From: Arvicola amphibius
Taxonomy: Eukaryota; Chordata; Mammalia; Rodentia; Cricetidae
Direction: 5' to 3'
Assembly (NCBI RefSeq): GCF_903992535.2
Contig: NC_052054.1
Coordinates: forward strand, 50,423,716 to 50,487,715
DNA length: 64,000 nt
Shown: in pieces, positions 45,729-57,262 of the stretch
Layout: each line of letters opens with the position of its first letter
How positions within the stretch are numbered: the stretch's first letter is position 1
Notes under the pieces: generated by a model
What the model was told of the DNA's origin: nothing
Seen by the model: only the letters and a program-made list of their open reading frames with translations
Database searches by the model: none
Made by a program: the position numbers and the translations under genes

Positions 45729-45874
45729 TTTGTTGGTTTTATTTTTTTGAGAGTGTCCTCCTATGTAGCCTTGGCTAGCCAGGAGCTCACTACATAGATC
45801 AGGCTGGCCTTAAACTCAAAGAGATCTTCTTACCTATGCCTGTAATTAAAGGCTGCACCATCATGCCCAGCTGC
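45729..45874 (-). mobile_element. B1 SINE, minus strand
   Basis: Reverse-complement B1 ('tcaggctggccttaaactc', 'gagatcttcttacctatgcc', 'gctgcaccatcatgcccag') with an A-rich tail on the left. Imperfect 14-bp direct repeats GAAACATTTTATTT (45715-45728) and GAAACACTTCATTT (45875-45888). Confidence 0.9.
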
Positions 45875-45888
45875 GAAACACTTCATTT

Positions 45889-47228
45889 ATTAAAAGATGA
45901 CAACATATGTAGACAAATATATCTATTCTCTAAGCTGGAATTCCATTTTTAGGGCACAGAAGGGATTTGGATATGATCCCTTCTGCTATTTTTCAAATTC
46001 CATATGTCCGGGGTAAAGGCAAAACTTACCACTTTCCATTTCTGCACATCTTTGAGGATTAGAGAGCATTTTCCCGATCCTTCAATTTAACATGACTTTG
46101 AAAATTGCCTTCAAATTCCAAGCGAGATTTTGATATTATATAAAACCCTACCAATCTCTGAAAAGACAGAGCTAAGTAGCAAAGATTCTTTCCAGGGTAT
46201 AATAAGGTCCATTTTCAAGGTCTGCCTTGGTGAAGGTGAGAAAAGTGGTTGATCCTCAAAAACGGGACAAACCCAGACTTTGGGCATCCTGCCTGTGTGA
46301 ATGCGCCTTTCTTACCAACAGACATTCTAAGCCTGGGTGTGTTTACAAGTTCCTCATCTGCCTCTCCATCCGTGACCTCTATCCAGCACCAGCTCCCTCT
46401 TCCATGAGAACGAAGCTGCAGGATGGTGAGAGGAAATGATTTCATCTGGGTGGAGAAGGCAAAAGCCTTAGCTGCCCCCAGTTGTAAGTCCCATGTGCTG
46501 CCTAAGAAAACCAGCTGGCTCGCCAGGCTGAGCCTCTTGCTCCAACAGCTTTCCCCAGGGGTGGAACACACAGGGTGGGGTCAGGGAAGGGATGCCATAA
46601 GACCAGCTTCTCATCACATGTCTTAATCACCTCCACCTTGGAACCCTTCCCTCTGTTTCAGCAGTTACATTTCTCCTCAGAGGAGGAGAGCAGCACTGCC
46701 CTGGCTCCCCTAACTTCCCTCTCACACACAGACAAGCAGGGAAAAGACAACTGACCTTCCTTCCTATGGGTTATATGTAAGCCTGCTGCTTAGATACTTC
46801 ATAATTGTGCTAATTCTGAACCCTAACCTACAACTATATTTTTTAAAAATAGGGACCTTTTTATGACACTGTCCAAAGCCAGAAAAGCAGTTATCCTCAG
46901 AGGGAAAATACATCACAAGGCATGTGCTAATGAAACCTACTCTCATTATATTATCCTTTATCTCCTGCCTGCTGCACAGATGAGGTCACCAGAGGACAGT
47001 AAAATGGACCACATTCAGAGTCATGATCACACAGAGAATGCATGTTGATGTATGCCAAATATGTAGTTGGAGGAATGGAATCAACCTCTATGTGGGTCTC
47101 CTTCTTTTCGGGGATCATTGGCTACTGGTGGAGGGAGCAGAAGCAGGGAATAGGCTTCATACAGCTGTGGAGATGATGGAGATAGCTCTCTGGGAGATGA
47201 CTTCAGTGAGACAGCTCAACTTTGTTCC
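45889..47228. other. anonymous unique sequence
   Basis: No repeat recognised. Frames of up to 118 codons (46215-46571 -) overlap plus-strand frames and have no known domain. Confidence 0.45.
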
Positions 47229-47394
47229 AGAAACAAGAACCCACAAAGTCTGGTCAGTAATTATTAAGGGGGCAATGGAAAAACAGACTCATGAATACAG
47301 AACGAGATAGACACCACTGTTGGCCCAGCTACCACTGTCCTACCATTCTGCCCAAGGGTGATGTGACTGTAAGACTTGATCCTGCTCCAACCAC

Positions 47395-47454
<60 letters not shown>

Positions 47455-47562
47455 ACTTGTCCCCTCCTCAGTTTTATCTAGTCATGTATCCAGAGAAAAC
47501 TACTTCCATAGGGGTTATCATCCCAAATATCATTGGCCAAAATGAATCAAATTCACATAGCA
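47229..47562 (-). mobile_element. 3' LTR of the compact element
   Basis: Shares 'aagtctggtca', 'tcatgaatacagaac', 'agacaccactgttgg', 'cccctcctcagttttatc' and 'tcattggccaaaa' with the right LTR. Its minus strand carries AATAAT at the place where the other copy has AATAAA. A (GA)n run (47398-47453) has expanded inside. Confidence 0.75.
47398..47453. repeat. (GA)n microsatellite inside the LTR
   Basis: Expanded GA run where the right LTR has only a short AAGAAAGAGAG. Confidence 0.95.
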
Positions 47563-47574
47563 CTTCCCTTTTTG
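47563..47574 (-). other. polypurine tract
   Basis: Minus strand reads AAAAAGGGAAG immediately before the LTR start TGCTATGTG, the expected plus-strand priming site. Confidence 0.6.
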
Positions 47575-48552
47575 TCTAATTAAGAAGGTTCTAATCCTAA
47601 TATAAATTATATAAAATGAGAGCAACTATCAAGTATTGTCCAGAAGGAAGAAAAAGTAATAACATAAGCAAAAATGAAACTATAACCAACAAGAACAATA
47701 TCAAGCAAGAAACACATTCTAGATGTCCAGACCATAGGTAATTGGCAAATTTCAGAGATTACTCCAAGACGTGTCCTTTCCTGAAGAGTCTATGTCTTGT
47801 ACCTAATATGCCCTTAGCAAAGATTTGAGAAGATTGTAGCTGTAACTCTTCAACCCCATCAGACCTGAGAAGGGAAATAATATTACCTAGGTAAGCAGAA
47901 AGTACAAGCAAGCAACTTCTGAAAAATGCAAGCAATGACTGAAACAGCTGGCTACTTGAACAGTTACCCAAGGTTTCTCAGCAACATTGGGGTATCCAAC
48001 TTTGGTTAAGGCCTAGAATATCTGACAGACCATTTTTAGAAGTAGGAAATTTTGAAGGACTGTCCTACCCTGTCTCAGCAAGGTTCAGCAGCTACTTTTC
48101 TGTGTGTCCTGTTGTCCAGATTGGACAGTATACTTATTGTTAGCAATTGAGATAAGGGCAGTTTTGCCCAGTAGACTAGTTTTGCCAAGAAGAAAATAAA
48201 GTCTATATGGAATGTCTTCAGTGCTTATTATTCTCTATTATTCTCTTGGGAGTAGACTGGTGCTGCCAAGAGCAGTCATGTCTCACTTCAACAGAATTCT
48301 ATTATTAAAACATTTAAATTCCGTATTCTGTAGGTCTTTGAAAAATTTAAAGATTACTTGGCTATATGGAATATATCCTTGTGTATCTTTTAAAAAACCT
48401 AACTGACATAACTATGACAAAGTATTAACTGTTATTAACTATTAACCTGTTATTCTTATTAACCTATATAGCTTAAAGACTAAAGCTTCACATTATAAAA
48501 TTAAACAAGTTGTTAACAGATGTTTAGTATAAGGACAATGACCTCAAAATTG

Positions 48553-49020
48553 TGACAATACATAAAAATATCTTAGCCAGAGGTAGAAACATATAGTGCA
48601 ATAAGACAGAAGTAACCTTACTTTACAAAAATATAAAAATATCTCTTTTTGTTGTTGTTTTTTTCAAGACAGGGTTTTTCTGTGTAACAGCCCTAGCTGT
48701 CTTGGAGCTAGTGCTATAGACCAGGTTAGCCTTCAGCTCACAGAGATCTGCCTGTCTCTGCCTCCCAAATGCTGGAATTAAAGGCATGTGCTACCACACC
48801 TGGCAATATATAAAATATCCTAAACAGAAGTACATATAGTATGAAGAAAATAATCTTACATTCATATCAATATATAAAAATATTTTAAACAGAAGTAGAA
48901 TCATATATATAACAAAAATCATTTTGAATTTATATAAATATAAAAATTATCTTAAACATGAATAGAAAAATCATTTCACATTTGTATCAATATACAAGAA
49001 TCCATACCAATGCAAATTAT
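48553..49020. repeat. degenerate AT-rich tandem repeat, unit about 60-75 bp
   Basis: Repeating phrases 'caatatataaaaatat', 'ttaaacagaagtagaa' and 'catatagt' recur 4-5 times with decay. The array is interrupted by a B1. Confidence 0.7.
48644..48803 (-). mobile_element. B1 SINE inside the LTR element
   Basis: Reverse-complement B1 ('caagacagggtttttctg', 'agaccaggttagccttcag', 'gcctcccaaatgctgg', 'gctaccacacctgg'). AT-rich direct repeats (AATATAAAAATATCT and AATATATAAAATATCC) flank it, but the array itself is repetitive, so the duplication is only suggestive. Confidence 0.9.
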
Positions 49021-49124
49021 CTAAAACCAATAGTTGCTAACTTAGTTTACAAGTAGACATAATAAGCTACTTTATTATCTTATCCTATCTCTCCCTCATT
49101 TTTCTATTTCAGATGAGACTGCTG

Positions 49125-49261
49125 AATCTAATCTGAATGGGCTGGCCATGTGTGAGTTTAGGGAAAGCCTAAAGGCCACCCGGATTAGGTCGAGCCTAAT
49201 CTGAATGAACCAGTCACATCTGGGCTGGAGGGAAGGCCTAAAGGCCGCACGGTTTAAGTCA
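49125..49261. repeat. two-copy tandem repeat (about 69 bp) in the leader
   Basis: Both copies carry 'cctaatctgaatg' or 'tctaatctgaatg', 'cacat' or 'catgtg', 'gcctaaaggccacccgg' or 'gcctaaaggccgcacgg', in the same order, just inside the 5' LTR of the compact element. Confidence 0.8.
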
Positions 49262-49275
49262 TCTTAGGTACCAGA

Positions 49276-49571
49276 TGAAGCAAGAACCCTCAAAGTCTGG
49301 TCAATAATTTATTAAGGGGTGCAGTGAAAAATCAGGATCATGAATACAGAACACAGTAGACAGCACTGCTGGTCCAGCCACCGTTGTCCTGCTGTTCTGT
49401 CCAAGAGTGATGAGGACCAACCATAAGGCTTTCTTCTGCTCCGACCACCCAAGAAAGAGAGTGCTCGCCCCCTCCTCAGTTTTGTCTGGTCCACATACCC
49501 AGAGAAAACCATGCCCAGAGGGCTAGTCACCCCAAATGTCACTGGCCAAAACAGATAGAATTCCCAAAACA
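49276..49571 (-). mobile_element. 5' LTR of the compact element
   Basis: On the minus strand it runs TGTTTTGGGAATTC to CTTGCTTCA, with AATAAA in 'ccccttaataaattattg' near the 3' side. The sequence following it (TCTGGTACC...) sits at the primer-binding position but matches no tRNA that I can name. An overlapping 110-codon frame (49312-49644 -) is not a retroviral gene I recognise. Confidence 0.75.
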
Positions 49572-50736
49572 GTATAGGAAATATATAGGATTGGGGAGCC
49601 TGGGGACAAACCCTAACCTGTATTGAGTGGCATGCTCTTATCATATAGCTGGATTAATGGAAGCCCAGCCCTATCAAAATGGCTGGAGTAGCAACCTAAT
49701 TATCTTAAGAGTAGCAGGAAACGAGTGTTTGCAGGGAACTACGTCAAAGATCATCCTTGAGGTAAGTTAGGCATCCGGGCCTAGACACATCCTCCAGATT
49801 AGATTAGCTAGGGAGCAGAAAGCCCCCACTGGAGCTAGGGGGCAGCCTTCCATGTTGCCAAACTTGGAGAATGACGCCAGCCATGGTAGACTGCAATTTA
49901 TGACCAAGAGGGCCTCCCAAACCCTCTAGGCCCAGCAAGGCACAGAGCCAGGAGCTCAGAAACGGAAGAGCTGTGAATTTAATACTTCACACCACCATGT
50001 CCTTTCTTCCTTCTTTCTCCACCAAGAAAATTTCATTTTTAATCAGCATAATGTCCTTGTGCAATGGCCTGTTGCCAGGTGGGGTTGGGGACCGGGGGAG
50101 TGGTAGGGTGCACGACACGGGCAAGTGTTTCTCCTAGAAATGTTGGGTGTTCTCAGGCAAGAGTGACTCCCAGAAGAGTCATTACCTTCTCTAGAGACCA
50201 GAAAGGGGCTATTATAGCGTCTGTGGAGGAAGCATGGGATGAGCCTTGTGCTACAGATTATTCGAGGCTTGGTCAGTTTGGGGAAGGAAGGACACATAAT
50301 TAACATCCATTAGAACAGTGTCACATAGCTCTGTGTCGTGTGATGTACATTTGATGCTTGCGCTAGTTGCTCAGTGAAATGGCCTCCAGAGAGTGCAGGC
50401 TCAGGCATGCTCAATAAACCCTTTCAGGAATCGCCAAGTTACCAAGTTTTTCCAAGGACTGGTATGGAAAATCCTCGAAGTAGGGGATGGATGTGGGAGA
50501 AAATACCATATGCAGCAAATTCTAGTATCTGCAATAGGCACTCAGGCATGTTACATTTTTTTAAAGTTATACCTCCCAGACTGTTGTAACTGTGTGTAAT
50601 GCAGGGGAGGGGCTTTGGGAGGTAGTCCAAAGACGCTCTCTTTCAAGGAAACTTCATGAAACCCATAAAGTGACTTTTAAGGCTTAACGCCTTCCTTTAC
50701 TTACTTGGTTTTAGCAGGGTATTTTTGCAGGGGAAG
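49572..50736. other. anonymous unique sequence
   Basis: No repeat recognised with confidence. Frames at 50043-50306 are open on both strands without a known domain. Confidence 0.45.
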
Positions 50737-50749
50737 CAGTTTGTTTACT

Positions 50750-50909
50750 TTTGTTTGTCTGTGTGTTTGAGACAGGGTTTCTCTGTGTATCTCTCTGGCT
50801 GTCCTGGCACTAACTCTGTAGACCAGGCTGGCCTTGAACTCACAGAGATCTGCCTGCCTCTGCCTCCCTGAGTGCTGGGATTTAAGATGTGTGCCACCAT
50901 CACTCGGCT
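50750..50909 (-). mobile_element. B1 SINE with target duplication, minus strand
   Basis: Well preserved reverse-complement B1 ('gagacagggtttctctgtg', 'agaccaggctggccttg', 'ctgcctccctgagtgctgg'). 13-bp direct repeats CAGTTTGTTTACT (50737-50749) and CAGTTTATTTACT (50910-50922) differ at one base. Confidence 0.95.
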
Positions 50910-50922
50910 CAGTTTATTTACT

Positions 50923-51549
50923 GAATAGCCAAATTTTAACAATAAAAATAATTCAGTGGAGAATTTAGACCAGAATTCAAGCTCTGGTTTCACTCTGATA
51001 TTAAATTGCTAAATGTTTGAGCAGCAAACTGAATACCCTATGAATCTCTCACTTTATACAACTCCACAGACACAGCCACTCTTAAAAACACAGAGACTTG
51101 GCTATTACCATGCACCTTACTCTTCCTTGTATACATCATAAATGCTCTGATCCATAATCTAGGCATGTTGGCCCACACTCAGAAATTTCCAGAGAAGTGT
51201 TTCAAGTTTCTCAGCTTTCCATTAGACAAAGAGCTGAGGTATTAAGCTTCTTTAACGAACATTTTTATGATACAAAATATTGTGACAGATCCTACAAGCA
51301 TACATACTGCCAAAGAAAAAAATTCCAAAATATTAGATACCTGGAAATCATATAAATTTTGCTTAGGCTATTATCTACAGCAGTATTAAGAAGGGTCATA
51401 TAAAGGGAAGGCCAAGGAAAACACAATAATTATTCTTCTAACAACCTTTAAATGAAATTTACCTAACAGATCATGGTAAATTCAATAAGATATATAGCAA
51501 ATATGGCCAAAACTCTGTCTACTTCCTTCAAGAAGTAGATGATGAAGTT
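50923..51549. other. anonymous AT-rich sequence
   Basis: No feature recognised. Confidence 0.45.
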
Positions 51550-51650
51550 GAATGTGACTGTACCTATCTGTAATACCAGCACTCTGGAGCCTGAGGCTGG
51601 AGACACCAGTTTGAGTCTAACTTTAGCTTCATAGCAAGATCTTGAAAGAT
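51550..51650 (+). mobile_element. old B1-related SINE fragment
   Basis: 'acctatctgtaataccagc', 'ctggagcctgaggctgg', 'ccagtttgagtctaac' and 'catagcaagatcttg' follow the B1/B4 right body. Strongly diverged. Confidence 0.6.
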
Positions 51651-52247
51651 TGGGGAGGGGCTATCTTTTTGAGTCAAGGTAGCCATGAATCTTGGAACTG
51701 ACTTAATTTACTGGAGGCAATAACATGCTTCACAATGCAGATGCGGAACCTACCTGTTTGCACTGAAGCTTGTGCTCTTTGCCTGGGACTTGCTACATCA
51801 AGAGAGGAAGATCATGCTAAACTTCTGCAAAATGGCAGTCCTTTTGAAAAAGGAGCAAGAGAGAGCTCCAGAGGATGACTATTCTGCCTCCAAAAGCTGG
51901 GCCGCTGGCACCCATAGCTTACTTCATATGTGGAGACATACAAATTCAAACTACCACCTAGAGCAATCTAGCCCACATTGCTGACTCTAGATCTATGAAC
52001 TAAATAAACAGTAGTTGCTAAGCACCACAATATGGGTGGTTCATTTCTCCTTCACAGACAACTGTGCATCCATTTTCTATCTTTCATGAACGACAGTACA
52101 AATTAGTTCAGTAGATTCAGAGGGCAATAATCTAATCATCTCAAAACTGCAATTAATCCATTCTATATAAGCTATCTTTGTGCAAAGTTACAATTGACTT
52201 GTTGCTAGTGACTGGTAAGAAAGAAGTATGTGACCCTATTTGCCCAG
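51651..52247. other. anonymous sequence
   Basis: No feature recognised. Confidence 0.45.
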
Positions 52248-52602
52248 TGTCTTAGTTTGTTTTTCTGTTGCTATGATAAATCGTTTACCAAAATCCCTTG
52301 GGAAGGGGAGCGTTTATTTGGCTTACATTTCTCAATCACAGTTCATCATATTGGGAACTCAAGGCAAGAACTGAAGCTAGAGACCATGGAGGAATGCTGC
52401 TTACTGACTTGCAAACCGTGGCTTCTTCATCTTGTTTCTTACACCATCTGGGACCATCTGTCCAAAGATATGTCACCATCCATAGTAGGCTGGGTCCTTC
52501 CACTTTAAGAAAATGCCACACAGACTTGCCTACAGGTCAATCTGATAAAGACAATTCTTCAGTTGACTTCATATGATTCTAGCTTGTATCAAGTTCACAA
52601 AA
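52248..52602 (-). mobile_element. MaLR-related LTR, minus strand
   Basis: TGTCTTAGTTTG start, 'ctgttgctatgataaatc', 'gcgtttatttggcttacat', 'cagttcatcatattggg', 'accatggaggaatgctgc', 'gtaggctgggtccttcc' and 'ttctagcttgtatcaag'. The head is shared with 35091-35437, the body is of another subfamily. Ends in a CAA-rich run (52600-52635). Confidence 0.75.
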
Positions 52603-52895
52603 ACAACAACAACAACCGACAAACAACCAACAAGGCCAAGAAGTTCTTACGGCTGGTTTACTGGTGGGCAAGATCGTTCTCTGATACTACATAGTGTCAA
52701 CGAGCCTGTAATATACAGAATGGGTGTGGCCATTTGTTTTTAGCCTAGAATGAAACCTGAGCTTTCTCACATCCTGGCCTTACACGTGACTCTCTAGGCC
52801 TCATTGTGGGAAAACCTCCATCCGTTCCTGTTCTCCATACCAAAGCAAGAGTTTCCAGCTCCTTGGATCCTACTGGATATGTTTTAAATTGTTAT
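52603..52895. other. anonymous sequence
   Basis: CAA-rich start, otherwise no feature recognised. Confidence 0.4.
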
Positions 52896-53099
52896 CTTTT
52901 TAGATTTATTTATTTTATTGTATTGTAGACGTGCTTTGCCTGAATGTATGTCTGTGTATGCTGTGCATGCTGGGTGCCAGCAGAGGTCAGAGGAGGGCAT
53001 CGGGTGCCTGGAACTGGAGCTGTAAATGGCTGTGAGCTGTCACTGTGTGCTGGGAACAGAAGCCAGGGTTCTTAGCTGATGAAGCATCTCTCCAGCCCC
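52896..53099 (-). mobile_element. B3 SINE, minus strand
   Basis: T-rich tail 'tttagatttatttatttta', then 'gtgctttgcctgaatg', 'tgctgggtgccagcagagg', 'gaactggagctgtaaatgg', 'gctgggaacagaagccagg' and 'gaagcatctctccagcccc'. Full-length reverse-complement B3. Confidence 0.9.
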
Positions 53100-55044
53100 T
53101 AACTGACACTTTTGTCTTTCTTAGGTAGTTATTTCTTATAAACAAGGCGTGCAAAGTCACTACTAAGAATGTATCACTGGCAATAAACATTTGTCGGTAG
53201 TTACGCAAGATTTACCCCTTTTTAATTTTTATAGAAAAGGGAAAAATGAAAATTTTCTGTTTTTCATATATTGTGATCTTATTACAGTCTGCAAATACGC
53301 TTTGAAGTGAAAGGAAATGTGAAATAATGATGGAATTGCTGTGAAAGTAGAAAAGGCTATAATTTTAGAGTTACATGCCGGCTATGGTAGACGAAGAGCA
53401 ATGTTCTAAAACTCGAAAGAAGGTTTATTGCCTGTACATAGCTGCAGTTCCTTTTAGAGAAACCAAATGTGTGGGTATACTCCAGGATTGTTGAGACACG
53501 GTTTTCCCACTCACCAATAGAGGGGAAAGTGCTGTTCTTTAATATCTAGCACTGAAAGGACACATGCAGGACCGAGTCTGAGACCAAGTGAGATGACCAA
53601 GAACCAGGCAGGAGAATTTTGAGTCAGGGTAATTCTGAACAAGCAGAAAATTGTTTAAACCCACATTTTAAAGCTTAGGTGGCTGTGGTTCTTCTCACAC
53701 TGGTTATGCAATCTGCCTGCAATAAACTACGCAGGTGCTTACTTTATGGCCAGTAAGGGACAGTGCCAAGCAAGATGTCCACTCTGCTCTGCATAGCTCT
53801 CGCCAAGCGCGGCTCTCTCTTATAACTCACTTCTGAAGGAATCCAGTAAAGTAATATATCAAAATGATTTTATTACAGAATGATATTTTTCCTGAGCATG
53901 CATTTGCTCGTACTCTACTGCTTCCTAAGAGTGGGTTTATTGTATAAAGAAAAGCATTCTTTGGCCTAATAAGTGGAGAACTGCTTAAGAACATTCTGTT
54001 TTAGAGAACTGTGATACAAATCTCTGAGAAGTACTGGAGTTTCTTTTTAAATGTTGTTTAACCCATTATTCATCAAGTTGCCCATTTATGACATGCAGCT
54101 TTACCAGACACCATTGACCTGGCAAGAAACAGAAAATGTGGTCCAAGGGGTAGGGAGGAAGGTAAGATATGTGCTGATGTTTCGAACAAGGATGACTGTA
54201 AGAATGTGGTTCTGTTGCCAGGGAAAGATGATGTCCAGGCAGGGAGATGGTGAGTTCCATTCCGTTCATATGAAGGTGATTTTGCAAACATGGAAGCCTA
54301 GCAATTGGAAATTCAGGTATAGGGTTTGTTATAGTAGTTCTGACTAGAGATGCTTATTTCAGCCTTAAGCACATCACAAAAGCCAAGACGGTGGTCTGGA
54401 TCAGAAAGGAAACAATGAGGAGAGAGGAAAGAATAACAAAGTCTGAATTTCTTCCTGTATTTAGGGAACTCTGAGAAAGCTGGGAAGGCAACAAGAGAAG
54501 TATGCGTGGTAGAAGCTAGGTGAAGACTCAGGGGAAGAAAATGATACCCAGAGGTTAACTAGACAAAGGCTTTAGACAGGGTCATTGAGTGTGACGGTTG
54601 GGAAGTCTGAGACCTTCCAGAAAGCATGGGTACTCTTAAGATAACCACCCCAAGGGAGAGTTTAGAGCCTGGGAGTGTGAGAAGGAAGTAACAGAAGGCA
54701 CTCTGGCTTAGAAAGTCAACAGTAAAGAGAAGTGAAAATGTAGGTTGGTAACTCAATAGCCAAATGGAGTGAATATTCACATTATTCAGAGACAAGAGGA
54801 TCACACAAGCTATTTGGAGGCAAAGGGGGGTGATGAGAGATGCAAGCAAAAGAAGAAGCTGGTGGCATTCTAGGGAGGGCGAAGGGACTGGGGTCAGGGG
54901 TCTGTTTGCTCCAGGTAAGATACATTGCTGTGGTCTCTCAGATACTAGTGTGAGAAGAGCGTGCAAACATTCAAGTAATCATACGCTTTATCTGGGAGGT
55001 GTTAAAAGTATGATTCTGTCTCGTGGAAGTGCATAGCGATATTC
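53100..55044. other. unique sequence
   Basis: About 1.9 kb without a confident repeat; 53728-53770 faintly resembles a MIR end. Frames at 54051-54347 (+), 54066-54291 (-) and 54559-54966 (-, 135 codons) overlap or lack a domain. Confidence 0.5.
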
Positions 55045-55247
55045 ACTGTAACATTCCCTGTACTGCAAAAACAAACGAACGAGAAACAGAAGAAGACAGC
55101 CTAAGTGCCCGTCAGTAAATGACTGATTATATTATGCTGGACCCCTTCAATAGAGTGCCACACAGGTTTTAGAAATGATGAGACAACCATGTAGGCACTG
55201 AAACAGGACAGAGCTCAAAATATTTTCGCACTATGTTATAAATGACA
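55045..55247 (+). mobile_element. ancient L1 ORF2 fragment
   Basis: 'cagcctaagtgcccgtcag', 'taaatgactgattatatta', 'gaccccttcaatagagtgc' and 'gcactgaaacaggac' follow the C-terminal ORF2 segment of old L1 elements ('taagtgtccatcaataaatga' type). Confidence 0.6.
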
Positions 55248-55500
55248 CAGTTTGCATATGGAATGCCCCCCGTTATGTTGAAGGCTTTATTCCCAGCCTG
55301 TGGCACTGTTAGGAGCAGTAGACACTGTGAGGTGTTGTGGCCTAATGGAAGTAACTTGGGTTACTGTGGCACGCACCCCTCAGTGTTCTCCCTTGCCACA
55401 AGCAATGCTTCACCCCAAACAGTGGGCTAGCCAACCATAGACCAAAACCTCTGAAATCACAGACAAAATAGTCAAGCCTGCCCTCTCTGGACAGTGAGAG
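55248..55500 (+). mobile_element. MaLR/MLT-like LTR fragment
   Basis: 'gtttgcatatggaatgcc', 'gttgaaggctttattccc', 'ctgtgaggtgttgtggcc', 'taatggaagtaacttgg' and 'accaaaacctctgaaatc' follow the general layout of MaLR LTRs. 5' and 3' limits unclear. Confidence 0.55.
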
Positions 55501-55656
55501 AAAGCTGATCAACGCAGTAAGTCCTCCTGGGGAAGGAAATATGTATATTATCTTATTTTCTTATACCCCAACTCAAGCATGAGGACTGAGCAATAGATAC
55601 TAAGTGATCAACAAATAATTGGTGGGTGAAAATATCATGTTGAAATTTAAAATCAA

Positions 55657-55804
55657 GAGTCGGGCATGATGGCACTTACCTTTAATCGCAACACTCAGTA
55701 GACAGAGGAAGGCAGATTTCTGTGAGTTCTAGGCCAGCCTGGTCTACATAATGAGTTCCTGAACACCCAGGGCTACATAGAGAGAATGTCTTTAAAAAAA
55801 CAAC
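55657..55804 (+). mobile_element. B1 SINE with target duplication
   Basis: 'gggcatgatggcacttac', 'ctttaatcgcaacactcag', 'gttctaggccagcctgg' and 'gggctacatagagagaatg'. Perfect 11-bp direct repeats TTTAAAATCAA at 55646-55656 and 55805-55815. Confidence 0.95.
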
Positions 55805-55815
55805 TTTAAAATCAA

Positions 55816-56740
55816 TGGTAGTTCTTGACTTGTGTTTGTTATCTACATACATCAAAACAGACATATTTATGTTATAGAGGCTTATTATATCATTTATTCT
55901 GAAAGAATACCCAGCAGATTACAGCAGGTATTTTAAGAGAATCAAGTTGAGTGGGAAATAAAATGAGTCCATTTGCTTTTATTTAATTAGTTCTATATTA
56001 TTACTTTTAGCAAATATGAGTTTCTTCTATAATTTCATTATGTCAGTAAAAGATACAAAAATCACCATAGATAAAAGAGGAATGCAGTCATGTGTGTTAG
56101 TCATGGAAAGGATCATACCCCCTCTACCTGAAACCAATGTCCCTATGGATGATACAGAAAGATGGGGAGAGCAAGCCTGTGTTTAAAGGAAACAAGAGTC
56201 AGTATCGCCCATGAAAAAGAGGATGGTGAGGGATGGTGAGGAAGGGAACACACCTCACAAGGCTGGGAAGGTCCAGAATATGTTCTCCCTCTTAGAGATG
56301 CAGACACTAAAGTAACCATTTAACCAACCTCCACCTTTGCACAAGATGATGCCAAAGGATTCGTCGCAAAAAGGTTTGTGAATGACAGTGACAGTTCAGG
56401 ACAACAGTTTCTAAAGTTGTGTACAAACATTTTCAAATGGGTGAAGAAGCAGACTGCCAAGTGTTTACGAGAGATCTGCTAAGGGTGAAAGCTAAGACAG
56501 AGAGGCTGTAACTCCTTAGTTAACAAGACAAAACTTGGAGCTTGGGAAAAGGGCAACCAACTAAGAGGCCAGATGTCATACTGATGACCACAACTGCCTT
56601 ACACTGACGGGCTCAAATGAGAACTAGGCCTCAGAGTTGCTTCACCTTCTTCCTATCATGACTAGTTGGTGTTGCAATTGTGTAACTGGAGGGATGTATG
56701 GCTCCAATTGTAAAAGCAGCATGCACTGCAGTAACAAAAC
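55816..56740. other. anonymous sequence
   Basis: No repeat or gene recognised. Confidence 0.45.
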
Positions 56741-56867
56741 ATGAAATAAAATGTCCACTGGTCAGTATTCACAAGAGCCAAAATATGGAGCCAGTTTAGA
56801 TGCCCTTCAATAGATGGAAGGATAAAGGAAATATGATAAATACAGGCACACACACGCAAACACACAT

Positions 56868-56906
<39 letters not shown>

Positions 56907-56982
56907 GAAAATTGAGTTAGTTCAATAGTTAGAATGAAACCATGTCCTTTGCAGGAAAAGTAGATAGCAATAGAAATTCTCA
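56741..56982 (+). mobile_element. old L1 ORF2 3' fragment with CA expansion
   Basis: 'attcacaagagccaaaatatg', 'gatgcccttcaatagatgg' and 'aggataaaggaaatatgat' are followed by a CA run (about 56847-56903), then 'caatgaaaattgag' and 'gaaaccatgtcctttgcag'. The order fits the L1 ORF2 C-terminus. Confidence 0.65.
56847..56903. repeat. (CA)n microsatellite inside L1
   Basis: CA run with early interruptions at the place where L1 ORF2 carries a short TATACACA motif. Confidence 0.9.
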
Positions 56983-57262
56983 TGTCTGGTGGTTTGAATA
57001 AGAATGCCTTCTATAGGGTCCAATATTTTGCATACTTTCTTTGAGAATGTTTAAGAGGTGTGGCCCTGGTGGAGTAGGTGGGTACCTGAAAGAGGTGTGT
57101 TGCTGAAGGTGGGCTATGAGGCCCAGCCTTTCTCTCTCTCTTTCTTTGCCTGCTGCCCATGTATCAGTATATAAAGCTCGTAGATACTTCTCCAGTACCA
57201 TGTCTACCCAATGGCCAACACTCCATGCCATAATGGTAATAAACTAACCCTCTGAAACTACA
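56983..57262 (+). mobile_element. MaLR-type LTR, left part
   Basis: 'ggtggtttgaataagaatgcc', 'agaggtgtggccctggtgg', 'tagatacttctccagtacc' and 'ctaaccctctgaaactac'. It stops at 57262 and continues at 61918, split by the endogenous LTR element between. Confidence 0.8.

Larger units (their letters stand above)
47229..49571 (-). mobile_element. compact non-coding LTR retroelement, minus strand
   Basis: Two related LTRs in the same orientation (47229-47562 and 49276-49571) enclose about 1.7 kb with no gag, pol or env frame. Seen on the minus strand the right copy is the 5' LTR and the left copy the 3' LTR, with a purine tract directly before the latter. Internal sequence holds imperfect tandem repeats and a B1. 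Its size and lack of frames indicate a non-autonomous or internally deleted element. LTRs have diverged clearly, so it is old. Confidence 0.7.
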
